In this document: in pieces, positions 1 through 4,515 of the stretch
Layout: every line of letters starts with the position of its first letter
Position numbering within the stretch: position 1 is the first letter of the stretch
Made by a program: the position numbers and the translations under genes
Assembly: GCA_030642635.1 (NCBI GenBank)
Contig: DAOWNK010000220.1
Location: forward strand, 1 to 5,399
Direction of reading: 5' to 3'
From: Pirellulales bacterium
GTDB taxonomy: Bacteria > Planctomycetota > Planctomycetia > Pirellulales > Thermoguttaceae
DNA: 5,399 nucleotides
Notes under the pieces: generated by a model
Told to the model about the DNA's origin: nothing
What the model saw: only the letters and a program-made list of their open reading frames with translations
Databases searched by the model: none

Positions 1-111
1 GCCCTGCGCCAGCAGATTCTCCGAAACGAATTATCGACGATTACCCACATATGGTTGCTCCCACGAAAAATCATCGGCCTGGCCAAAAGCCTCATGGCGT
101 TGGCCACGTAG
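1..111 (+). CDS. C-terminal fragment of an unidentified protein (5' end outside window)
   Basis: Frame 1 is open from the first base of the window to a TAG at 109-111 and gives 36 residues. They read as a plausible protein end: a polar stretch (ALRQQILRNE) followed by an aliphatic, basic segment (WLLPRKIIGLAKSLMALA) that could form an amphipathic helix. The other two forward frames are also open over much of this stretch, so openness alone proves little. Frame 1 is preferred because it stops cleanly before an AT-rich, promoter-like spacer and the next gene. I do not recognise the family and assign no function. Confidence 0.4.
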   Translation, partial: ALRQQILRNELSTITHIWLLPRKIIGLAKSLMALAT

Positions 112-157
112 CAAAGTTCATTTCTCAGAAAGTGCAGTTATGTATAAACAACAAGGA

Positions 158-163
158 TATAAT
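158..163 (+). promoter_or_regulatory. Candidate -10 box upstream of the CDF gene
   Basis: A perfect TATAAT lies in an AT-rich spacer between the upstream stop (111) and the GTG start at 210. Seventeen bases further upstream there is only a poor -35 match (CAGTTA, 135-140), so this is a suggestion from composition and position, not a firm promoter call. A start here would leave a leader of about 40 bases. Confidence 0.3.
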
Positions 164-209
164 ATGATACAATATGTAACCGTTAAAATCAACCGAACGG
201 ACGGATGCC

Positions 210-1131
210 GTGAACTGCGACGCGAACGACCGGAAAAACCTGCTGGCGGTGAATCTGGGCCTGTGGGCAAACGTGCTGCTGGCCGTGATGAAAACCACTG
301 TGGGAATCGTCGGACACAGCCCTGCGCTGTTGGCCGACGGGATTAACTCCACATCCGACGTGGTATATTCTGCGATCGTGCGTGTGTTCATGCTAATGGC
401 CGGCAAGCCGCCCGACCGCGAGCATCCATACGGTCATCGCCAACTGGAAAACATCGCCGCGGTGGTCGTCGGTGCGTTCGTAATCGCCACGGCTGTAGCG
501 ATTTTCCTGGGTGCAATACGACACGTCTACGATCTACTGACAGGTGAGATCGACTCGACCGCCGCCGGGACCGATCACACTTTGGGTAGCGTTGTTCACC
601 GTGGTGCTGAAGGTGCTCTTGACCGTCTACACCAAACGTATCGGACGGCATACCGGCAGCATCGCTGTGCTGGCCATGGCTCGCGACCACCGGAACGACG
701 TTTTTTCCATCTCGACGGCCACGATTGGGATTTTGTTCAGTCGGGCAGGTTACGTCTGGGTCGATCCGGCCGCCGCCGCTATGGTTGCCCTGGTGATTCT
801 TTATACCGGTATCGAAATCATCCGCGAGTCGTCGGCCGATTTGATGGACATTCTGCCGAGCAAGCTGGTAAGCAGCCGGATTCGCCAATTGGTCCAGTCG
901 GTGCCGGGTGTAGAGCACCTGGAGGAAATTCACGTACACCGCATCGGACCGTATCTGCTGGTAAACGTTACCATCGGCATCGACGGCACCCTAACCGTGG
1001 CCGACGGCGACCGGATCGCCAGCCGGGTGGAAGAGGCTCTTTGGCAAGAGGTCGAGTACCTGCGCCGGGTTTCGGTCCATTACCATCCCAGCAAACGCAA
1101 ACGACGCATCAACGTCGAACCAACAGTTTAG
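210..1131 (+). pseudogene. Cation diffusion facilitator (CDF) family metal/proton antiporter, frameshifted
   Basis: CDF proteins are inner-membrane dimers that export divalent metal ions in exchange for protons. The gene is read in two frames. The first (GTG 210 to about 546-575) gives helix 1 (residues about 12-34), helix 2 with LLADGINSTSD (metal-site N46 and D50), the loop motif HPYGHRQLE (72-80) and helix 3 (about 81-104). The second frame (from about 547 to the TAG at 1129-1131) gives helix 4 (ITLWVALFTVV), helix 5 with ARDHRNDV (the metal-site D-x3-D), helix 6, and the cytoplasmic ferredoxin-like domain (VPGVEHLEEIHVHRIGPYLLVNV, ending VSVHYHP). Nothing is missing between the halves, so one extra base (or two lost) explains the break. 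GTG 210 is the first start after the in-frame TAA at 177-179; its ribosome site is weak. The Asn/Asp pattern, without the His-x3-Asp typical of zinc exporters, leaves the metal open. The family is secure; whether the break is real or a sequence error is unknown. Confidence 0.85.
546..575 (+). other. Frameshift interval in the CDF gene
   Basis: CDF homology runs in the frame of position 210 up to about LLTGE (ending near 548) and resumes in the frame of position 544 by about PGPITLWVALF (from about 565). The forward step is +1, meaning one surplus base or two absent ones. The interval contains a GC-rich run (CCGCCGCCGGG) where base-count errors are plausible. Neither frame has a stop here in the direction of reading, so the usual stop-codon trigger of programmed +1 frameshifting is absent. 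Confidence 0.75.
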
Positions 1132-1132
1132 C

Positions 1133-1151
1133 CGCCGACGGTACGTCGGCG
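1133..1151. other. Perfect 8-bp hairpin just after the CDF stop
   Basis: Arms CGCCGACG (1133-1140) and CGTCGGCG (1144-1151) are exact reverse complements around a three-base loop, starting two bases after the CDF stop codon. No T-run follows on the + strand, so it is not a classical intrinsic terminator. It may protect the 3' end of the message or work with the next hairpin. Confidence 0.45.
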
Positions 1152-1181
1152 ATAGGCAGCATCGGTTAGTGAAAAACTGCG

Positions 1182-1199
1182 AAGCCGCAAGCGGCTTTT
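1182..1199. terminator. Probable bidirectional intrinsic terminator between convergent genes
   Basis: AAGCCGC (1182-1188) pairs with GCGGCTT (1191-1197), a realistic stem of about 6 bp with a tight CAAG loop, followed on the + strand by TTTT (1196-1199). On the minus strand the same hairpin is followed, after a few bases, by TTTTT (complement of 1172-1176). It sits between the + strand CDF gene (ends 1131) and the minus-strand lipoprotein gene (ends 1211), where a shared terminator is expected. Confidence 0.6.
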
Positions 1200-1210
1200 G
1201 AAACAGTGCT

Positions 1211-1438
1211 TCACAGCGGAGGCGATTCGTCCGGGTTGTTGTGCATTGCCGTGCGGCCGGTGCCGGTAAACCCTTTCAGCAACGCACGGCCGACCGCATC
1301 GGCCACCTTGCCGCCGTCGACGTTCTCCGAGACCTCAGGTATTTCCAGGCTTTCCGGTGTGTCGGTTTCCGATTTTTGGCAGCTCGCCACAAGCAACGTC
1401 ACGCCCAGCAACAAGGCGATACATCCTATTCTGTACAT
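1211..1438 (-). CDS. Small predicted lipoprotein, 75 residues, function unknown
   Basis: The protein starts at the ATG complementary to 1436-1438 and ends at the TGA complementary to 1211-1213. It opens with a type II signal peptide: Met-Tyr-Arg, a hydrophobic core of about 14 residues, and the lipobox LVASC with the lipidated cysteine at residue 20. Gln follows the cysteine; in enterobacterial sorting this would not signal inner-membrane retention, so an outer-membrane location is possible. The mature part of about 55 residues is acidic and Pro/Ser/Glu-rich at first (ETDTPESLEIPEVSE), then carries a short helix-like stretch (KVADAVGRALLKGF) and a polar end. No enzyme motif is visible. A longer upstream reading in this frame is rejected because GGAGAG lies about 7 bases before this ATG and the extension would overlap the phosphoesterase gene antisense. 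It is divergent from that gene and convergent with the CDF gene. Confidence 0.75.
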   Translation of the reverse strand: MYRIGCIALLLGVTLLVASCQKSETDTPESLEIPEVSENVDGGKVADAVGRALLKGFTGTGRTAMHNNPDESPPL

Positions 1439-1484
1439 TAAATCTCTCCGTAGAATTAAGAAGCTTACCATATCAATTTGCTTT

Positions 1485-1513
1485 AGTATCCGCTTTCCCG
1501 CCGATTTTGGCAA
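1485..1513 (-). promoter_or_regulatory. Candidate sigma70-type promoter for the lipoprotein gene
   Basis: Read on the minus strand, TTGCCA (1513-1508) is followed after exactly 17 bases by GATACT (1490-1485). These match the -35 and -10 consensus at 5 and 4 of 6 positions. Transcription would start near 1478, giving a leader of about 40 bases that includes the GGAGAG ribosome site. The prediction rests on sequence alone. Confidence 0.4.
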
Positions 1514-1545
1514 GAGGACTTGTCGCAATTTGTCGAGTTGCTTAC

Positions 1546-1551
1546 CATAAT
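1546..1551 (+). promoter_or_regulatory. Candidate -10 box placing the start of transcription at the phosphoesterase ATG
   Basis: CATAAT (5 of 6 matches to consensus) lies 8 bases before the ATG at 1560. If used, the transcript would start at or within a few bases of the initiation codon, giving a leaderless message. That agrees with the lack of a Shine-Dalgarno sequence before 1560. The best -35 candidate (TTGTCG, 1520-1525) is 20 bases away, longer than ideal, so confidence is low. Confidence 0.25.
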
Positions 1552-1559
1552 AGCCGCCT

Positions 1560-2216
1560 ATGAAATTACTCTGCATTACCGATCTGCACAACAACCGCAC
1601 TGCTCTGGAGCGAATTCTGGCCGCTACGGCCGATCTCGCCGTTGAGATGATCCTGCTAGGTGGTGACATCACCAATTTCGGCTCGCCGGACGACGCTGAA
1701 GTGCTCCTCCGAGATGCACAAGCCACCGGTGTGACGGTTCTGGCCGTGGCCGGCAATTGCGATTCGGCCGCAATCGACCGGCGGCTGGCGGAGTTGGGCG
1801 TCTCGCTTGCCGGCCGCGGAGTAATCCACGGCGAGATTGGTCTGCACGGCATCTCCGCCATACCACCATGGCGAAGCGGTATGTACCAGTTCACCGAAGA
1901 GGAACTTGCCGAGGTGCTCAGTACCGGTTACGCACAACTCGGTGAGATGGAACATCACATTGTGCTCTCGCACGTCCCGCCGCGCGACGGCCGGCTCGAC
2001 CGCACGCGGATGTTCTTCCACGCCGGCAGCACGGCACTGCGAGATTTTGTCAATGCCACCCGGCCGGCGCTGGTCGTTTGCGGCCACGTCCATGAAGGCC
2101 GAGGTATGGAACAGATCAGCAGCACGACGGTCGTCAACTGCGGACCGGCTACCAACGGATATTATGCCGTTGCCGAGGTTGGCGACGGGGTGAACGTCGA
2201 GTTGCGGCGTGCGTAG
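1560..2216 (+). CDS. Calcineurin-like metallophosphoesterase, Icc-related type, 218 residues
   Basis: This is a complete single-domain phosphoesterase expected to hydrolyse phosphomono- or phosphodiester bonds with a two-metal centre. All canonical motifs occur in order: D-L-H (D8, H10), GGD (D36), GNCD (N66, D68), SHVPP (H138) and GHVH (H176, H178). These are the usual metal ligands and the catalytic Asn. The late segment ending VVNCGPA then NGYYAVAEV closes the fold as in the predicted phosphoesterases related to Icc found in archaea and some bacteria. There is no signal peptide or membrane segment, so it is probably cytoplasmic. The substrate cannot be told from sequence; cyclic nucleotides, phosphoproteins or sugar phosphates are all possible. 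The ATG at 1560 has no clear ribosome site, but D-L-H only seven residues in leaves little room for a later start. It ends in TAG and stands alone, divergent from the lipoprotein gene. Confidence 0.9.
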   Translation: MKLLCITDLHNNRTALERILAATADLAVEMILLGGDITNFGSPDDAEVLLRDAQATGVTVLAVAGNCDSAAIDRRLAELGVSLAGRGVIHGEIGLHGISAIPPWRSGMYQFTEEELAEVLSTGYAQLGEMEHHIVLSHVPPRDGRLDRTRMFFHAGSTALRDFVNATRPALVVCGHVHEGRGMEQISSTTVVNCGPATNGYYAVAEVGDGVNVELRRA

Positions 2217-2425
2217 AACGATCAAACGGCTACGTTTACATTAGCCATTTGAAACACACACCCTACATACTTCGTGCTCTTCGCGGCAAAAGAGGCAAAA
2301 CAGGCAGGCTAGCGAAACTCCTGCCGCTAAGTCGTAAGCGGTTGGCGTAATATCGTCGAAAATCGGCCTTTAAGCGATTACCGGCAGTCGGTACACTCCC
2401 CCGCTGATTGTGTTTCAGACATCAT
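2217..2425. other. Non-coding spacer, left part of the phosphoesterase-glycosyltransferase gap
   Basis: I see no credible gene in this stretch. It holds a hairpin with arms GGCAGG (2303-2308) and CCTGCC (2320-2325) around an 11-base loop, and a second weak stem CCGCT (2324-2328) with AGCGG (2337-2341) that overlaps the first by two bases. Neither is followed by a T-run. A phrase with two TTCG blocks (about 2269-2285) followed by GGCAAAAGAGGCAAAACAGGCAGG looks like worn low-complexity repeat DNA. No tRNA-like or riboswitch-like fold was recognised. Confidence 0.45.
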
Positions 2426-2501
2426 ATAAAGCCGCGACCGTTGGTCGCGTTATGAGGGCACTGGCATAATATAATGGCGCGACCAGCGGTCGCGGCTTTA
2501 T
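2426..2501. repeat. REP/BIME-like inverted pair of palindromic elements
   Basis: Two 24-base copies of one element face each other. The left copy (2426-2449) begins ATAAAGC and holds the palindrome CGCGACC-GTT-GGTCGCG. The right copy (2478-2501) is its reverse complement, differing only by one base in the loop (palindrome CGCGACC-AGC-GGTCGCG, ending GCTTTAT). Twenty-eight bases separate them, including ATAATATAAT. Each copy can form its own 7-bp hairpin, or the pair can form one 24-bp stem with one mismatch. This matches the architecture of bacterial interspersed palindromic (REP/BIME) elements, often mobilised by REP-associated tyrosine transposases. No transposase lies in the window. A role as mRNA stabiliser or terminator is the alternative. 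Confidence 0.7.
2470..2475 (+). promoter_or_regulatory. TATAAT between the two palindromes, possible -10 for the glycosyltransferase gene
   Basis: A perfect TATAAT, preceded by an overlapping CATAAT (2465-2470), lies in the loop between the inverted copies, about 77 bases before the chosen ATG. CATAAT has a poor TTGGTC partner 18 bases upstream, inside the left palindrome. If used, the transcript would begin at the right-hand palindrome. The evidence is weak because AT-rich loops in such elements often resemble -10 boxes. Confidence 0.2.
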
Positions 2502-2551
2502 GGTTCGATGGCCGCTGTTTTGGTGGTTTTCATAAGATGAAGGGTAGACCA

Positions 2552-4138
2552 ATGACCGGCTGTGCAACTCAAACCTCGCGGCCACGGCTCTCGGTGGCCA
2601 TGATCGTCCGCAACGAACAGGACGTGCTGACAGAGAGCCTCGAAAGTGTGCGTCCGATCGCCGATGAAATCGTCGTGCTGGATACCGGCTCGACGGACCA
2701 GACTCCGTTGATTGCCCGGCGTTGTGGGGCAATGGTCGAACAGTTTACCTGGTGTGAGGATTTCTCCGCTGCCAGAAACCACTGCTTCAGTTTGGTCACC
2801 GGCAATTGGGTCTTGTGGCTTGACGCCGGCGAGCGTCTCCCCGGCAACTCGGCCGCAGAGCTGCGCGAGTTTATCGACCACCTGTCCGACCAGTCCAATG
2901 CGTACACGATGCTGGTTGAGGTTCCACCGGCCGTACCGGGCACCTCCGGCGAGCAGGTTGCCCAAATGCGACTGGTTCCTAACCGCAAGGACTTGGAGTT
3001 TACAGGTCGGCTGCGTGAGACGATCCGGCTGTCGGTCGAAGCGGCAGGGTTACATGTGGATATTGCGCCGGGACGAATTCTCAGGCATCCTCGTCAGCAC
3101 AATCCGGAACGGTGCTCCCGCATCGCCCGACGCGACCTGGAGTTGGCCGAGTTGGAAATTGCCGGAGATTCGCCGCCGTCGGCTCGTCTTCTCTTGGTCG
3201 CCGGCGAAGCGTACGGCAACCTTGACGACCGCAAGCAGGCACGCGACGCCTTCCTCAAGGCGATCGAGGTCGCAGAGCACGGCTCGACCGAGATGCTCGA
3301 GGCCTACTACGGGCTGTTGACCAACTTCGACACCGAGACCTCCGGCTGCGACGATCCGCTTAACATCTGCCTGGAAGCGTTGGAAATCTACCCACTGGAC
3401 GCCCAGTTGTTGCTGGCGATGGGCAATTATCTACAGTCGCAGAATCGCCTTGATCTGGCTACCCGCTCGTTCCAGGTCGCTGTGAAACACGGCCAGATCA
3501 ACCTGGAGGTGTGGCACCTGAGCGAGCTTGCCGAAATGGCCGCCAATTGTTTCAGTGCCATCCTGCAATTGCAGGGCAAAGATAAAGAAGCCTTTACCGT
3601 GCTGGAAGAGGCGCTGAATTGCAACAGTGATTCGAGCCGGCTGCGGCGCAGCTTGATCGACTTGCACATAAAACACGGCCGCAGCGCCGAGGCAATCGAA
3701 CTGATAGATCAACTGCCTGAACCCCCGGGAGGTCGTCGGCCGCTGCAAGAGGCCGTCCGAGGGGCCTGCATGGCCGCCGGGCAGAACTGGACCCCCGCCT
3801 TGGGGCGCCTCCAAAGTGCCTACCTGTCCGGCTGCCGCGACCCACTGTGCCTCAGGTGGCTCTCGGTAGTGCTGCTCTCGAACGGGCAAATCGAGGCCGC
3901 CGCACCGGTCCTGCAAGACTGGTACAAGGTGGAACCGGCTAATGCCGAGCTTCATCGCTATCTGGAGGCATTTCGGCAACACCGCCGGGCCGCCGTGGCC
4001 AAGGCGGATTCCGAGGAACCCTCGCTTGACGATTCTTCGGGACATCAGTACCGTGTGGATCAGGGTGCGCCTGCACTACCTGCCTCGCCGGTCCAGCTTC
4101 CAACGATCAGCCAGGACTCGTCGGCCGACGTGCCTTAA
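2552..4138 (+). CDS. Family 2 glycosyltransferase with C-terminal TPR-like repeats, 528 residues
   Basis: The N-terminal domain (about 1-200) is a GT-A fold family-2 glycosyltransferase that would move a sugar from a nucleotide-sugar donor. Its marks are LSVAMIVRNE (13-22), DEIVVLDTGSTDQT (38-51), DFSAARN (70-76), NWVLWLDAGERL (85-96) and FTGRLRETI (149-157), the order seen in cytoplasmic SPBc2/LgtF-like transferases. The usual LDADE metal-binding triplet reads LDAGE, with D91 kept and the second Asp replaced by G93. Residues about 207-475 form helical pairs resembling degenerate TPRs, for example SARLLLVAGEAYGNLDD, LLLAMGNYLQSQNRLDLA and SLIDLHIKHGRSAEAIELI, which probably bind a protein partner or acceptor. 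The last 50 residues are polar and Pro/Ser-rich, likely disordered. There is no signal peptide or membrane helix. The ATG at 2552 is chosen because GAAGGG lies 7 bases upstream; an earlier in-frame ATG at 2474 falls inside the palindromic repeat. Acceptor and sugar are unknown; envelope polysaccharide or protein glycosylation is a reasonable guess. Confidence 0.85.
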   Translation: MTGCATQTSRPRLSVAMIVRNEQDVLTESLESVRPIADEIVVLDTGSTDQTPLIARRCGAMVEQFTWCEDFSAARNHCFSLVTGNWVLWLDAGERLPGNSAAELREFIDHLSDQSNAYTMLVEVPPAVPGTSGEQVAQMRLVPNRKDLEFTGRLRETIRLSVEAAGLHVDIAPGRILRHPRQHNPERCSRIARRDLELAELEIAGDSPPSARLLLVAGEAYGNLDDRKQARDAFLKAIEVAEHGSTEMLEAYYGLLTNFDTETSGCDDPLNICLEALEIYPLDAQLLLAMGNYLQSQNRLDLATRSFQVAVKHGQINLEVWHLSELAEMAANCFSAILQLQGKDKEAFTVLEEALNCNSDSSRLRRSLIDLHIKHGRSAEAIELIDQLPEPPGGRRPLQEAVRGACMAAGQNWTPALGRLQSAYLSGCRDPLCLRWLSVVLLSNGQIEAAAPVLQDWYKVEPANAELHRYLEAFRQHRRAAVAKADSEEPSLDDSSGHQYRVDQGAPALPASPVQLPTISQDSSADVP

Positions 4139-4142
4139 CGCC

Positions 4143-4172
4143 TTGACAAATCGGCGGGCGTTGAATAACAAT
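4143..4172 (+). promoter_or_regulatory. Candidate promoter for the Asp-rich gene and PNP
   Basis: A perfect TTGACA (4143-4148) is followed after 18 bases by AACAAT (4167-4172; 4 of 6 matches). It lies just after the glycosyltransferase stop and would give a leader of about 35 bases carrying the GAGGAG ribosome site. A better -10 lookalike, GATAAT (4177-4182), is 28 bases from the -35 and so badly spaced. The TTGACA falls in the loop of a weak stem (4137-4142 with 4157-4162). Confidence 0.35.
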
Positions 4173-4215
4173 TCTGGATAATATTTCAGCTATTTTACGA
4201 TTGAGGAGTAAAACC

Positions 4216-4491
4216 ATGATACTGGAAATTGAACCGGTATGTTTGCCTCTCGATGGATCGGACCCAACTGCTGGTGTTGAACGGTTTGCAACGCCAGTGC
4301 CAGTCGGCAGGTGCGTCGCTGTGCTCGACGAGGACGACGACGATGATTTCGGCGACGATTTCGGCGATGATTTCGACGATGATTTTGACGATGATTTCGA
4401 CGATGATTTCGACGATGATCTCGATGACGATGATCTTGATGACGATGATCTCGATGACGACGATCTCGACGACGATGACGAAGACTTTTAA
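4216..4491 (+). CDS. Small Asp-rich repeat protein, 91 residues, function unknown
   Basis: The ATG at 4216 is fixed by GAGGAG (4203-4208) seven bases upstream. The first 37 residues look like ordinary protein (starting MILEIEPVCLPLDGSDP, with C9 and C33), and there is no signal peptide or membrane helix. From residue 38 to the end the chain is a low-complexity acidic tail: 39 of 54 residues are Asp. Single hydrophobic residues punctuate it at regular steps: Phe every fourth residue (45, 49, 53, 57, 61, 65), then Leu at 69, 74, 79 and 84, spaced by five, and a final Phe 91. No known enzyme family is recognised. Similar Asp-rich small proteins seem familiar from planctomycetes, but that is recollection. 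Binding of divalent cations or of basic partners is chemically plausible but unproven. PNP starts 24 bases downstream, so co-transcription is likely. The clear ribosome site, clean stop and normal N-terminus argue for a real gene. Confidence 0.75.
   Translation: MILEIEPVCLPLDGSDPTAGVERFATPVPVGRCVAVLDEDDDDDFGDDFGDDFDDDFDDDFDDDFDDDLDDDDLDDDDLDDDDLDDDDEDF
4342..4473 (+). repeat. In-gene tandem repeat: six 12-base units then four 15-base units
   Basis: The tail of the Asp-rich gene is built from tandem DNA units. Six 12-base units (4342-4413; type GATGATTTCGAC, the first two ending GGC) encode Asp-Asp-Phe-Asp/Gly. They are followed without a break by four 15-base units (4414-4473; type GATGATCTCGATGAC) encoding Asp-Asp-Leu-Asp-Asp. 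Units differ mainly by silent GAC/GAT, TTC/TTT or CTC/CTT changes. Unit length and the hydrophobic residue switch together at 4414. Such arrays can gain or lose units by slippage without breaking frame, since both lengths are multiples of three. Confidence 0.85.
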
Positions 4492-4515
4492 TTATATTTC
4501 AACGATACCGTATCC

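Noticed and set aside
570..1169. Continuation of the CDF start frame to 1169
   Set aside because: Past about residue 115 it becomes Arg/Gly/His-rich with no CDF similarity, while the next frame carries the helices and C-terminal domain. It is an out-of-frame shadow.
1439..1894. Long minus-strand extension of the lipoprotein reading frame
   Set aside because: It is antisense to the phosphoesterase, has Arg/Ser-rich shadow composition, and would bury the signal peptide and the well-placed GGAGAG ribosome site inside the protein.
2474..2551. Upstream ATG for the glycosyltransferase
   Set aside because: It lies at the right-hand palindromic repeat, lacks a ribosome site, and adds residues not typical of the family. 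ATG 2552 has GAAGGG at good spacing.
3050..4045. Several long minus-strand frames opposite the glycosyltransferase
   Set aside because: High GC leaves antisense frames open; their translations show no motifs and no ribosome sites, while the + strand protein is coherent throughout.
4137..4162. Terminator after the glycosyltransferase
   Set aside because: The stem (4137-4142 with 4157-4162) is short, has a 14-base loop and no following T-run; it also overlaps the best promoter candidate.
4342..4473. CRISPR or satellite array
   Set aside because: Units are 12 and 15 bases without spacers and keep an open frame, so this is an in-gene tandem repeat.
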